A stretch of 64,000 nucleotides of DNA. Source: Mesaphorura yosii (lineage: Eukaryota > Arthropoda > Collembola > Poduromorpha > Tullbergiidae). The stretch's first letter is position 1. Every line of letters starts with the position of its first letter. Where the stretch lies: NCBI GenBank assembly GCA_009869945.1, contig WIXG01000346.1, positions 1 through 64,000 of the forward strand, written 5' to 3'. A model generated the notes under the pieces. It was not told where the DNA came from. It worked only from the letters and a program-made list of their open reading frames with translations, and ran no database searches. A program made the translations under genes and the position numbers. Below, one piece after another: positions 52,969 to 63,980 of this stretch.

Positions 52969-55314
52969 TTATTCGAGAGAAAGTCGCACGGGATGAGATG
53001 AAGATGCGAAGGTCTTTGTTCTTGACTTCCGGCTTCTCGCGTTCGACACCAAGGAGTTGACCACTTCTATGGGCGGCCACTTTCTCGCTCGGCTAAACCA
53101 CCTTCGGCACTTGTCCACATTCGCGTACAGCAACGACTTGGCGGCACACAACAGCGCCCGAAGCCTTTCTCGGTTTCCAAGGAGGAGGAGGATTTCTATC
53201 AGGAGCGCCAAGCCGCACAAAGACACAAAGGCGCTATACACGATAATCGGAATGCGAATGACCTCCATTCCCATTCGCTTCGGGGGATCAGGAGGCGGTG
53301 AGAGCCCGAACAAGGTTGCAGCCAGGGGACGAGGCTTACGGGACCCGGTCACCCTTCGAATTGTCACCTGCCTTTCAAAGGCGACCTCCGTGAAAATAGT
53401 ATTCACCTGTTGCCAAACGCCATGCAGTCCGGACGCGGTCATGGCGCTGACGGCCCTCGCCATTCGCCTGTGGATCCAGTTGACTGACACCGCCTCGATG
53501 CCAATATCCACGAAGGGATTTGCTGCGCCATCGAACACGATTTTCTTTCGATCCCGGAGCGTTGTGCGAATCAGAGCTGCCGTCGAGGATGCGCTTGTAC
53601 CCTCGAGTATCGCAAAGTTCAGCGGCACCTTAATCTGCCCCCTGTTGGTGCTGTTGATGGGGTGTCCCTGGACAACTCCTCGCAAGAAGGGCGTATAGTA
53701 GCGACTGAGAGTGCTACCGTCACCTTCATTCTGAAAGTAGACGACGGAGCTCAGGAGTGTGGTACAAGTGTGGCATGCAGGAAGCTGGGGCAAGTACTCC
53801 AGGGCGGGGGTGAGTAAAGTTTGGTTCCTCGAGTTCACCATGACGAATGACATGGAGTATATTGGCAGCTGACTCTCCACCAGAGCCTGGAGTGTGTTGG
53901 GGACTGGTGGGACCACCCGCCTGGCCATGAGTGCTGTCACAAGCCCCGAGTACCCGTTCGAGATGACCACCGTCGCGAGGAGCCACAGAGTGAACACGAG
54001 GACGAACGCAGGCTTGACCAGTCGACCGCGGAATCCCTGGCCGAGAAGCGTGCCGAAAAGTGTTATGGCACAGGAAAGCATTTCGTCCGGGCCCGGGCGC
54101 AGTCCTCGCTGCAGGATCTTGTAGGAGGCCAAAACAGCGAGAAGAGAGGCCCACGTGAGGATCCAGGTGGGGAGGTCCATGGTTGTGAGGAGCGCGTTCA
54201 TGTTCGTGATCGCAATGTACTCGTTGTCCAGAACGATGAGGAACCGGAAGGGTGTGGTGGCCAGCCTCAGCACGTTGTACCCGCGTAACCCAAAATTATT
54301 CACACTATTGTCAAACATTGTGTACTGCGAGAAACCACCCACATTTGTGCTCCGCTGTCCGGCGTCAAGTCTTGGCCCGAATGTGACATTAAACTCACGC
54401 GCGAGTTGGAGCTGCAGGCACTCGTTCGCTGTCAAGAATGACAATTGCCTCACACGCACGTGAATCAAGTGGGTCCCACACAGTCGTCTGAACAGGCGTC
54501 GATGTGTCTCGAGTCGCTCAAAGATGTCGACATCGATGTACATGAAGGAGCCGCCGGCCCCCGCCGCCCTCTCGCCCACCAAGTTCAAAGTCCAGCTCCC
54601 ATTCCATTCCTCGGATTGAAGGCGCTTGATTGAGGCCTGTGGTCCTGGTCGGCTGGGTTCGCACACCAAATTCACAACACTCCCATTCTCCGCCACCTCC
54701 AAGGTGACTCCGTAGTAGCCTCGTACCCAGATCGAATGTGAGAGCGCCTTGAGTCGGTCGTCCAGCTCCAGTTCGTGTCCACGGAGCCGTGGCACCACTA
54801 TCGTAAAGTCAATAGTACCCTCGTTCTCGAGACTGTTGAGCATGAGTCGGTGAAAGGGGGCCCCAGGGAAGCCCAGATCGTAATTGCGTGGGCGGAGAGG
54901 TTTGGGGACCCACAGAGTCAGGACTCTGCAGCGGGCGTGCTTCAGGTGGTCACCCAATGGGAGGCGGGCTCCTTGCAGGCGGATGACTTGGAGCAGTCTC
55001 CGCACAGTCTCGTCGGCCGAGAATGGGAGCGTTGTAGGAATTCTCAGCTCGTTCAACAGCATCGCGTACTCCTGCAGGTCCTGACTTCGGAGCACCACAT
55101 TGTCATTGTCTATGACTCCGTCCAGTGCCACAACACAGTCACGGAGGGTGTGGCTGAAGAGGCGAACAAGGTTGGCTGGAAGTACAAAAGTCGTAGTAGG
55201 CTCGATCACGTCAGCGTAAACGTCGTCACAAGAAATTATGAAGACTTGCAATTGCAAAATATAAATCAAAGTCTGGAGGAGACTGAGGTTGCTTGAGGGA
55301 TTAACCCCCAACAT
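52969..55314 (-). CDS. Ionotropic receptor (IR), divergent and intronless
   Basis: Open frame of 781 aa from the ATG at 55314 (MLGVNPSSN), chosen because a signal-peptide-like hydrophobic stretch follows (LLQTLIYILQLQVFIIS). In-frame upstream Met codons would lengthen it to 874. After a long ligand-binding region the ion-channel domain appears. Helix 1 is LPTWILTWASLLAVLASY, the pore loop is CAITLFGTLLGQGF, and helix 3 region is FTLWLLATVVISNGYSGLVT (in place of SYTANLAAFLT). The second ligand-binding lobe and a last helix (IIVYSAFVSLCGLALLIEILLLL) follow. I do not see the Arg/Thr/Asp glutamate-binding residues in expected contexts, which is usual for divergent IRs. Such receptors act in taste, smell or humidity sensing. 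The stop lies beside the transposase remnant. Confidence 0.82.
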   Translation of the reverse strand: MLGVNPSSNLSLLQTLIYILQLQVFIISCDDVYADVIEPTTTFVLPANLVRLFSHTLRDCVVALDGVIDNDNVVLRSQDLQEYAMLLNELRIPTTLPFSADETVRRLLQVIRLQGARLPLGDHLKHARCRVLTLWVPKPLRPRNYDLGFPGAPFHRLMLNSLENEGTIDFTIVVPRLRGHELELDDRLKALSHSIWVRGYYGVTLEVAENGSVVNLVCEPSRPGPQASIKRLQSEEWNGSWTLNLVGERAAGAGGSFMYIDVDIFERLETHRRLFRRLCGTHLIHVRVRQLSFLTANECLQLQLAREFNVTFGPRLDAGQRSTNVGGFSQYTMFDNSVNNFGLRGYNVLRLATTPFRFLIVLDNEYIAITNMNALLTTMDLPTWILTWASLLAVLASYKILQRGLRPGPDEMLSCAITLFGTLLGQGFRGRLVKPAFVLVFTLWLLATVVISNGYSGLVTALMARRVVPPVPNTLQALVESQLPIYSMSFVMVNSRNQTLLTPALEYLPQLPACHTCTTLLSSVVYFQNEGDGSTLSRYYTPFLRGVVQGHPINSTNRGQIKVPLNFAILEGTSASSTAALIRTTLRDRKKIVFDGAANPFVDIGIEAVSVNWIHRRMARAVSAMTASGLHGVWQQVNTIFTEVAFERQVTIRRVTGSRKPRPLAATLFGLSPPPDPPKRMGMEVIRIPIIVYSAFVSLCGLALLIEILLLLGNRERLRALLCAAKSLLYANVDKCRRWFSRARKWPPIEVVNSLVSNARSRKSRTKTFASSSHPVRLSLE

Positions 55315-55908
55315 TTTGGGAGGAAATCTGGCGTGAACTGGTGGTTTGTAAATAATTGAAACTCGGGGCAATAATCCAACCTCAAGATCTTTACACGTAC
55401 TGCGTGGAGAAAGGGAAAAGTTGGCAAATGGCGTGTGAGTTCCAAGGCTGTCGTTGGAAAATAACAAAATCCTGCTCCCTCGAGGGGTTCTATAGCTGGA
55501 CACAATCATGTTGACCTTGAACAAGGCTCCCAGTGGAGTCGGACAATGTGACCGTGTGAGTTTCGCTACTCTGCTCGCGAAGTTGACATGCAATCACACT
55601 CTCCTTCCTCATCGATCCTGCTGCAACTCTCTATCCGCGACTCCAGCAATTTGCACATTTTCGCAACTCATTTTAAAACGTGTGTAATTTTGCAATTTTA
55701 TTCAGTCGCAGTGTTGGGCTCGTGACTCGTGAAGGAGCTCAAGAGCAAGAGCTTTACTTACGTGGATTGAAACTGTGAAATTGGGATTACAGAAGTCGAC
55801 TACACGCTCTGCATTCTGCATCTGGGATCATTTTAATGAAAGTACACAAAGTTTGTGCTATTTTGACTCTTGCAAATAACGTGTGACGATGACGATATAT
55901 GATCCAAC
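55315..55908. other. Upstream region of the ionotropic receptor
   Basis: The receptor's reading frame remains open upstream to 55593 but without a convincing start. The rest shows no gene. Confidence 0.45.
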
Positions 55909-56366
55909 TTAGCCTGATGATCCAAACAGCATACCGAGCAGGGCATTTCCAGCGCAGAAGTAGAGACAGAAGCACACGAGGAGTCCGAATGCGAGAAGAA
56001 TCCCAAGAATGATGAGAGGGACCGTCAGGAGCCAGAATGCGTAGCGGTAGGCCACTGGATGACAGTAGTGGTTCTCGATCTTTGACTCAACAGCCCCGCT
56101 CAGGGCGTCGTCGTCGGGAGTGTAGGACACCTCCTTGAACACTCCGTAGACGAGCACACACATGTACATGAACAGGTCGCCTTGACCGTTGATTAGTTGC
56201 TGGCGCCGGCTCTCTCGCCCTCGTCGTTGTCACTGTCATTATCGCTCTCGTCACTCAAGACCTTGCTGATATTGATATTGTCCATGACCACCTGCATTTC
56301 CTCGTCCAAATCGACTGGCTCCAGTTTGGGTTCAACCAAGCTGAATGAATTGGAGAACTCTGACAT
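55909..56366 (-). CDS. Small membrane protein with acidic N terminus
   Basis: Two exons, 56262-56366 and 55909-56199, would join through a 62-bp intron to 131 aa. The first exon, MSEFSNSFSLVEPKLEPVD, is acidic. The second has GQGDLFMYMCVLVYGV, then CHPVAYRYAFWLLTVPLIILG and a second hydrophobic run rich in Cys (LLVCFCLYFC). The donor (GTCTTG) is weak, and the putative intron itself reads as an acidic Ser/Asp/Glu stretch. The joint is therefore uncertain, and a frameshift is the alternative. The C-terminal part resembles small TMEM272-like proteins, but I am not sure of the family. Confidence 0.45.
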
Positions 56367-57460
56367 TATTGGCTTTAATTATAAATGAGTGGAGACATGA
56401 GATGACAGATGCGTGACAATTGACAATTACGAAAGATTCCTTTTAATGCTCTTTCCGTGCAAAAGACAACAAAATTCGAATCCTGTGCTTTTGCGTGTGT
56501 GCTAGTATGCTTCATCTCTCTTTCTCTTCGAAAATTCGCAGCACGCACGCCTCCGAAATTCGGATCCGGACCTTTTGTCTTTGTCCTTTGATTTGACTTT
56601 TTGATGACCGATTTCATTTCTCTGGAACCAAGTAACTTGACTTGGGATTTGGACGATGCTGCAATGACACACTGCAAATTATGTTGAAATGATCCTTCTG
56701 TCAGTGAGAATGCTCAATGAGATAACCGGTTGGCGAATCTGCAGAGCACACACTTACGGAGAATTGAGTGCAGGATGAGGCTTAAAGATGAGGCATGATG
56801 ACCACACTTGTCCACGTGCTGTACGTATTACGAAGGTATACTATTACCTGCATTACCCTTTGACTTTGAGCAGAAGAATTTCTCTAGAAGCAGAAAATGC
56901 GATGAGTCGTGCGAATCTGCGAAAGGTGCAGTTGTAATGTGACTAATTTAACAGCATTTGTCACCGTTTTAAGATACTCACCAGAAATGCATCATTCAGA
57001 AATTGTGCTTCAATCAAGTCACAACCGTTGTAATGATGGTTGGGCGTTGTGGAGTGATTCTTGTGGCTCTGCTAGGCACTTGTGCATGGCTAAGTGTTTG
57101 CTTGTGTCATGAAGGAGATTAAGGGAACTCGCTGGACGGGCTCGCAAGCGGAGAGACACGCGCAAGTCTTCACTCGATATGTGTGCGTCACCGCTGACTG
57201 GTGGCCTTGTAACGGCAAAAGTAATGCTCATATGGATGTTACACTTCTTACTTACACTTGAGTCAGTTAAATTTCGATTTTGCTGATGGGAACCTTGGTA
57301 ATTTAAAACATTTCTAACAGATCTCAAGTGAACTGCAGCGGAAGGCAGAGGAACTCACCTGTAGAAGATTCAAAGGTGTTCATTCGTATGATAGAGTTGC
57401 TGTTCTGCTGATCGAAGTTTTTGAAGAGTACGACATTCCGCTAGGGTCCATCACCTTTTT
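56367..57460. other. Intergenic, nothing recognised
   Basis: No frame with family features; mixed AT-rich DNA. Confidence 0.45.
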
Positions 57461-57488
57461 GGTTAGGTTAGGTTATGTTTTAGGTTAA
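57461..57488 (+). repeat. Short TTAGG-like repeat
   Basis: The sequence GGTTAGGTTAGGTTATG followed by TTTTAGGTTA contains three TTAGG units and a degenerate one. TTAGG is the ancestral arthropod telomere repeat, but a stretch this short may be chance. Confidence 0.3.
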
Positions 57489-57550
57489 TCTAAAAATGAA
57501 TCACAGTCTCGTCGGTCACGGCCAGTCATTGGTAGCAGAAAAATGGGATC

Positions 57551-57847
57551 TTGATTGACACTTCATTTCATAATCTTATGAAAGCGGGCGTTCAGAATGG
57601 ATCAAATACTTTTCACCACCCGGAAACAGACCTGCGCCAACTCGCCTGCCACCACAACCAGGAGACTTGTGCCCCCAAAATAAGTGCCTACGTCTCCGAT
57701 AGCTTTGGATTAGTAGAAACTGATTTTATTAAAATCCTGAAGAATTATTTCTTCCCCGCCCCCGAAGCTGATGATGAAGACGACGCAGAGCCTCCACTTC
57801 GAACTCCAGTAAATCTGACTAGATTGGGGCTAAAATTTACGGTATAA
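57551..57847 (+). other. Possible coding fragment, unidentified
   Basis: An open frame whose middle (ETCAPKISAYVSDSFGLVE, DFIKILKNYFFPAPE) has protein-like composition, ending with an acidic run and LTRLGLKFTV. No start with a convincing context, no partner exons and no recognised family. It may be the 3' end of a gene or a mobile-element fragment. Confidence 0.25.
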
Positions 57848-57914
57848 CGTCAATAGTTATCAGAAAGACAGTACTAGAAGTCCTCTTAAGTTTAGATTTA
57901 CCGAAATTCTTTCC

Positions 57915-58582
57915 TTACTGTTCTCCGAGCCAGTCCAAGAACTTTTGCAATTCAAGTGGGAATGGAATCGAGAGGACTGGACATGCGTCCTTCAGGAAGT
58001 TGACGCAATTATTGCAAGCCTTGTCGTATGTGTCCCTGATCAAGGATTAAACAATGGAATGAAAGGTTGTCATTTCTTTGAAAAAGTCAAGGAGCTCACC
58101 GGTTGTACTTGGTCTGGACATTGGAAGACTTCATCCACTCAATAAATCCTTCCACTTCCGGCTGAGACTTTTCGTAGGAACAGTTTTCGAATAGTTGGTA
58201 TCCATCCGCAATCTAAACGAACACGGATTTAATCGGGCTGAAAGAGTTCAATTGGGACGTTATCGATTTAATCGACTCACCAGCTGTTGGTTTACAACTT
58301 TGGCTTCAATTCCTCCTTCCGTGAATTCGTAGTCGTCGATCGTCGATCCGAACCCCCACATGGTACAGGACCTTGGGCATTTCGTCCATGTGTCCCGGAT
58401 CAATCCTTTCCGCGATGAATGTTCCAATTTTGTAGTAGAATGGCAGATTTTCGTAGTCTTCATGATACTGTCTTGCCTTGCCTCGGCTCACATCTTGCAT
58501 TAAAATCTCCACCTGGTAATTAAAGGGCGGGGGTCAACACCCTTCAGCTTGTACGGTACTTCTTTCTACTCACCTTGACCAT
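57915..58582 (-). pseudogene. PPPDE/DeSI-like peptidase with 7-bp duplication
   Basis: Four exons (58574-58582, 58281-58512, 58100-58212, 57915-58035) would encode about 155 aa if the frame in exon 2 were intact. Features include MVK, VEILMQDVSRGKAR, KVLYHVGVRIDD, EFTEGGIEAKVV, ENCSYEKSQPE and NNCVNFLKD. The order and the His (YHVGV) and Cys (NNCVNF) match the catalytic pair of the PPPDE family, which includes desumoylating isopeptidases (DeSI). In exon 2 the 7-mer TCGTCGA occurs twice in tandem at 58333-58346 (plus strand), which shifts the frame between RIDD and YEFT. Without one copy, the exon is 225 nt and everything joins. All splice sites look normal. It is thus a recent null allele, a pseudogene, or a sequencing error. 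Confidence 0.75.
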
Positions 58583-58755
58583 CTTCGAAATGAATTGTTC
58601 GACTGTCCACTCAAGAAATGAAACTGACCGAGGTTTGTGACTCTGACTAACTAGAAAAGCTTGTCTGGTGGTCGAAGGTATTCACGATTGTTTGCCCTGA
58701 ACTGTAAAAACTGAAGACTGATGAGGAGTATCAATAATACTAAACCATCACAAAC

Positions 58756-58969
58756 ATGAGTGATAGCTTGCGAGCTGTGAAGCGAAATGTGCAAAATGTC
58801 ATATCACAACCAAACAAGGTAGGTTAATTTTGTTGGTTTGGCTGAAAAATTTCTGCGAAAGGATATTGACTTACTTGAGTTCATTTTACGCAACCTCAAG
58901 TATCCTACCCGACTATGGCCAGATCAGAAGAGCGCAATTCCCGTAGAGTACCAATTTGGGGACTCGTGA
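58756..58969 (+). CDS. Predicted 43-residue small protein
   Basis: Two exons (58756-58818 and 58901-58969) with an 82-bp GT-AG intron (donor GTAGGT) encode 43 aa, starting MSDSLRAVKRNVQNV and ending EYQFGDS. AATAAA at 59023 could end the transcript. The start lies 174 bp from the divergent DeSI-like gene, so they may share a promoter. The basic amphipathic N terminus could be a mitochondrial signal. I do not recognise the protein, and a gene this small could also be a chance frame. Confidence 0.4.
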
Positions 58970-59065
58970 GTTTAATGAATTGTGACAAGTGTGCCATAAC
59001 AAACGGGACAAAACCTTGCCCCAATAAACACCTCAGCAACTTATTGCAACTCTGCCAAATTCGCC

Positions 59066-59429
59066 ATGGGAAGCGCGGAAAGCAAATCGTCGTCCACGTC
59101 TAGTGGAAATCAGATTGGTAAGTCCAGGGACATGGGCAGCGCAATTTACGTTAACAGTACTGCTATGTACTTTTATGGGCAGCTGTTCCTGTCACGGCAA
59201 ACTACAAACCCGGAGAAAAGTCTGGCTCGACAGCGCCCATTGAGTTTCCCAAATTTTCACCCAACAGGTAATTTTCGCAACTTCTTCAGGCTATTTACAT
59301 AGTGAAGCAGTAAGTCGCATCATTGTACTCCTTACAGCAGTACTGACAATACAAAGAAGAAATGAAGAACAGACGCTCATTGCCCGAACCGCAGCGGACA
59401 AAGAAAAACGCTGTACCTGGGTTCTTTAG
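59066..59429 (+). CDS. Predicted small protein with N-myristoylation signal
   Basis: Exons 59066-59117, 59183-59267 and 59303-59429 join in frame to 87 aa, beginning MGSAESKSSSTSSG. The start fits the N-myristoylation consensus (Gly2, Ser6). The second exon reads AVPVTANYKPGEKSGS and IEFPKFSPN. An alternative is a further intron at 59310-59337 (28 bp, probably too short), which would end the protein at about 50 aa with SEAQY. AATAAA near 59596 follows. The family is not recognised. Confidence 0.4.
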
Positions 59430-59906
59430 CTAATTGAGCGCCAGCTCATTTGTATACCTAATGATTTTTGTTTCCTTTGTCCGGCTAGCCGAGAATTTGT
59501 ACTGCAAACTGTGCATTCGTAGAACCTATAAAAAGGAACTACAGTCAAGGTTATGTAGTAAATTGGTCTTTGCTTCTCGTAGTTCTGATTTGTTTAAATA
59601 AACGCTCTCGTTTATTCAGTAACTTTATTAAGTCTCACATTTATTGGTTCCCACGATCTAACTCAGTCCTATAGTTGACTACAATGATCCGTTTCAGTCC
59701 TTTCAGCTTTTCACGGATTTCGACCGGAAAATAAAGGCATACGCACATTGTCGAAACACAATTTACAATGGATGCAAGTTGTTGAAATTATGCAAATCGA
59801 CAAAGCACAATCAAATTGTGCATAACAGAATGTAAATATCCATACAAAAACCATCCCATCCCGTTTAGTTAATCTTGTACCTCGGAATTTGTTCACTCCT
59901 GTCGCA

Positions 59907-60608
59907 ATGAGCGACGACTTCCACTGGGGGATGCAAAAGTATTTGGATGACGAGAGGAAGTGCGAGAAGGAGCGAAGAGCGAGGAAGACGGAGAAAAGGA
60001 AGAAAAGCCAGCGCCAACGACATTGAAGAGTGTTGCCGGGGAAATCCCACAACTGGTACCGGGAGATCCTCCGCCAGTGCCGCTGCTGTTCCACTCAATC
60101 CGGGAGTTTAAATCCATGCCCATCCCCCGGCAATCGAGGACGCGCCCAGGGAGTCTCAGCCACGGGTTCAACCCAATGGGTATGGGCACCCCGTCAGCTG
60201 CAGGTCCGAGGACGCATCCACTGAAACTGAGCAACGGGCCGACTCAAGGCTACTGTACTGAAGTCCACGTTCCCTGCTTCATGAACGTGACACTGGGCAA
60301 AGGAGGGATCGTCCCATCCGAGCATTCAGGGCCTTCTCGCTCCCGATGGCCATCAACCCTGGTGAGGAGATCTTCATCCTCAGCCTGGTACCCCGGACGG
60401 CAGCTGCCTTTCGGAGCCAATCCAGCACATGGCGGTCAAGTACGGGACTAGTGGGCAACTCCACGCTGTCAAAATTCCCTCCCCATTCCTCTTCGCGTCT
60501 CCGACACATCCAGTCCTCATTCACGACGGGGTCCGCGGTGCCCTCACTCTGCCAGTCAGCGCCGGCCACTGGCACCACTGCAGGCGCAGGTCGGGCCTGG
60601 CAGGGTTG
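59907..60608 (+). other. Broken or multi-exon coding region, unidentified
   Basis: An ATG at 59907 opens MSDDFHWGMQKYLDDERK, a charged helical stretch that stops after 39 codons. Adjacent frames then give TLKSVAGEIPQLVPGDPPP, EVHVPCFMNVTLGKGG, INPGEEIFILSLVP and QHMAVKYGTSGQLH in succession, each in a different frame. This looks like a coding region with frameshifts or very short introns. I do not recognise a family. Confidence 0.3.
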
Positions 60609-61128
60609 AGAATGAACATTACTCATCATCGCAGGCAGAAATAATTATAAGTAAATTTGCAAAAGATTCTCAGCTTCGCTACACTTCGATTTTGCAGGAT
60701 TTGCACCCAGCGTCTTTTTCATGCTCGAATCTTCAATTTCCTGAATAATTAAAATGTTCTGACAGCTTTATTCTTGATGTGAAAAGAACTTTTGATGTGC
60801 TTGAATCAAGAATCACGGGTATTTTGCCATATAGGCATTTTATTAAATTACGCCGCAACATGCCAAGCATTCCAAGATTTGTATTTACACAGCAATTCAA
60901 TCACTCGAACGACAAATTCGGCAAGCCAGAATTGACTTGTATATGTTACGATTTTAAAACTACGTCACATCATTAGAGCTTAACGGATTCTTCGCCTAAA
61001 TGCTAAATCAGGTAAAATAGGTATTAAACGCCATATTGAGATGACTGACTAATGAGGATACCGACTTCCTAGACGACTATTCTGGACTACTATTGTGATC
61101 TAACTCCCGATCGGCTATGGTATTCAGT
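60609..61128. other. Intergenic, nothing recognised
   Basis: AT-rich sequence including the 3' UTR of COX17 at its right end. No gene seen. Confidence 0.5.
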
Positions 61129-61460
61129 CTAAATGTTAAATCCCATGTCCCGCATGCATTTCTTGTGAGCTTCGATCAGGTCACCGCAGTTCTCCTCTCC
61201 CATCTCCATAATACTGAAAGGATTACGTTAATCAGTTATTACTCAACACGAAAGATAAGATCACACAATAAAACTTAAACTCACCACGCGTCTCTAGCCT
61301 TCTTAGTCTCGGGGCATGCACAGCACGCCTTACAAGCGGGTTTCTTCGCGGAAGGGTCGCTGGAGGACTCGGACGTGTTTCCAGCGGGCAAGACGGATGA
61401 ACCTCCGCTCCTGCTGTTTGATTCTGAATCTGAACTAGGCTTTGAGTCTGATTGGCCCAT
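61129..61460 (-). CDS. COX17: Cytochrome c oxidase copper chaperone COX17
   Basis: Two exons (61285-61460 and 61129-61213) with a 71-bp intron encode 86 aa. The core [16 protein letters not shown] followed by [19 protein letters not shown] is the COX17 fold, with the Cys-Cys copper site and the twin CX9C pattern that forms disulfides in the intermembrane space. COX17 delivers Cu(I) to SCO1 and COX11 for cytochrome oxidase. An N-terminal Ser-rich extension of about 20 residues ([13 protein letters not shown]) makes it longer than the usual 63 aa. Divergent from MRE11. Confidence 0.95.
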
Positions 61461-62128
61461 CTTCCTCAGTATCGGTGTCGAGTTTTGCCCTTATCAGCTG
61501 AACTTCCAATGGCACTTCTTGAAAAGGAATTCATTCGCCGTAAGAAATCTTTTGAAAGCCGAATAGTGAAGCGAACCCGCCAGGAACGGAAATTCTCTAT
61601 CAGCTGACTTACCTTATAATTCTGCTGATTACAGGATATCGTAATTATTCCATGCAGATCCAAATTAGACGTATCGTGTGCATTTTCAGTGATTCCAACA
61701 ATCAGAATCGAATCGGCAAGGCTTTCGAAAATCGTGTAATGTGTTCGGATTTGAATGATGAAATCACTGGGCATGACATTACATTAAGATTCACGTGTTC
61801 GTGTTCGCGGGTTTCGGCATAGTAAAAGTCGATTGCTATTTTCATGTTTTGTCGTGTTCTGTCTTTCTTTCTTGTCAGCTCGAAGCTGTCTTTGTGATCG
61901 TGGTACCTAGGAAGTTAATGTATTAATTTATTATTTAGAAATTTTTCACTGATTTCGAATTCTTGTTCTGTTTCTTGAATTTTAACGTAGTACAGATTTT
62001 CAGTTAGCGTTTCTGTCATTAATTATTATATCAGTACCAGTGACGCTCAGCGGTGGCTTTGAGCCACAGGCAAGAAACTTGGGAGAAGATAGTTGCTGTT
62101 TACCAGTGAAGCCATATCAGTGATCGCC
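61461..62128. other. Divergent promoter region of COX17 and MRE11
   Basis: No conserved coding sequence. The MRE11 frame is open for 12 codons upstream of the chosen ATG. Confidence 0.5.
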
Positions 62129-63980
62129 ATGGATGAGAGTATTGACAGCGTTATGAATGGCTCCGGGACCTACACTTCCTCGACAAACGACCCACCGGAC
62201 GAGGACACGTTTCGTATCTTGGTCGCCACCGATAATCATCTGGGCTTTTCCGATATGAACCCAGCAAGAGGTAATTCTTATCAAGTGTTCATTCGTATCA
62301 TCAAATACGTTATACGAGGGTCTAAAATGCATGCACTCTGTATTTTTTAACAGAGGACGACAGCTTCACGACGTTCGAAGAGATTCTGGAGCTGGCCAAG
62401 ACATTGAACGTCGACTTCTTACTGCTTGGTGGTGATTTGTTCCATGAAAACAAACCAAAGCCCGGCACATTCCAGCGCACCATCGACCTACTCCAGCGCT
62501 ACGTGCTCGGAGACAAGCCAGTGCAGTTTGAGTACCTCGGCGACCCCGCAGTGGATTTTCGCACAACGTCAAAGGAACCGGAAGTTAATTACATGAATCC
62601 CAACATGAACATTGGGCTACCCATCTTCACAATTCACGGCAATCACGACGATCCAATCGGCGGACATCGCACAAGCGTGATTGATCATCTGGCGGCAGCC
62701 AACCTCGTAAATCACTTTGGTCAATGGAGTGCCTTGGAAGGATTCGAAGTCACGCCAGTGTGTCTGCGCAAAGGAGAAACTCTGCTTGCTTTGTACGGGC
62801 TGGGGCACATGAAGGACGAGCGACTGTTCAGACTCATGCGGAATGACAAGGTGACATTCCTCCGTCCGGACGAAGACCACGAGAATTGGTTCGGCTTATT
62901 TGTGCTCCATCAAAACCGTGTAAAGCACGGACCGAAGAATTACTTCCCCGAGTCGGCTCTGCCGCCCTTCCTGGACTTTGTAATTTGGGGTCACGAACAC
63001 GAGTGCATGCAGAGAGAAGAAGAGAATCCGTTCTCCAACGATGCTGAGGGCCACACGCAGTTCATCCTTCAGCCAGGTTCATCGGTGGCCACTTCACTTT
63101 GTGAGGGCGAGGCGAGAGAGAAGCTTGTGTTTCTGCTCGAGATTAACAGACGTCAGTTCAGATGCGCAAGTCAAAAGCTCAAAACTGTCCGACCCTTCGT
63201 TTGGCACAATTTACGCATGGCTGAAATTCTGGAAGAGTACAGAGGGAAGGATGCCTCCGCTAGAAAGAAGATGACAAAGATGAACGAAGCTTCCAAGTAC
63301 GTCGAGTCGTACGTCACTACGCAGATTAACACCATGATCGAGGAGGCAACGAGGCAGCTGACCGGTCACGAGCGCCAACCGACGCAGCCGCTCATTCGCC
63401 TTCGTATCGAGTACGACAACGAAGAAGAGCAATTCAACACGCTCCGCATTGTGCAGCAGTTCAAGGAGACGGTGGCCAATGATGACATCATCGTATTCAA
63501 GAAGAGTGGCCGTGGAGTCAAGACGGAGGACGACGCAGCCGAAATGAGTATTGGCGCCATACGGGAGATGATCAACCAACTGGACGACCAGAATCTGGCC
63601 GATTTGGGGGCGCACGTCGAGGAGATTGTCGAGCAGCATTTTGCGAAGGAATACGAGAAGCCTGATGGCCAGATTTTGGAGGTGCTTTCGGACAAAGGAT
63701 TGAGTGAAGCCATTCGCTGCTGTGTGGATAAAGACGATAAGGAGTCGATTGGGCTCATTGTCGAGTAAGTTGCCTTGCTCTTATCTTTTTATCAAGCATA
63801 GCTTTCATTGTTTAATTGTAATTGCTTTTTCTGTTTGCTTTTTCTGCTGCTTTCGTCATCAGTGCTCAGATTCAAGGAACCGTAGAATGGCTCATGACAA
63901 AGAAGGTCACACCAGACAGCATCGATGATCAAATCAAAGAATTTCGTAGTTTGCGATCCACTGGAGGGGATGTTGAACAG
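62129..63980 (+). CDS. MRE11: MRE11 double-strand break repair nuclease, 5' part
   Basis: Exons 62129-62270, 62354-63764 and 63863-63980 join in frame to 557 codons and the gene continues past the right edge after a GTAATG donor. The protein is the nuclease of the MRE11-RAD50-NBS1 complex, which senses and resects DNA double-strand breaks. All phosphoesterase motifs are present: VATDNHLGF, GGDLFHENKP, HGNHDDP, FVLHQNR and WGHEHEC. The capping and RAD50-binding region (RPFVWHNLRMAEILEEY) follows. The start at 62129 has the context GCCATGG. The C-terminal DNA-binding tail lies outside the window. Confidence 0.96.

Noticed and set aside
57461-57488. Interstitial telomere tract
   Set aside because: Only about four imperfect TTAGG units; too short to separate from chance.
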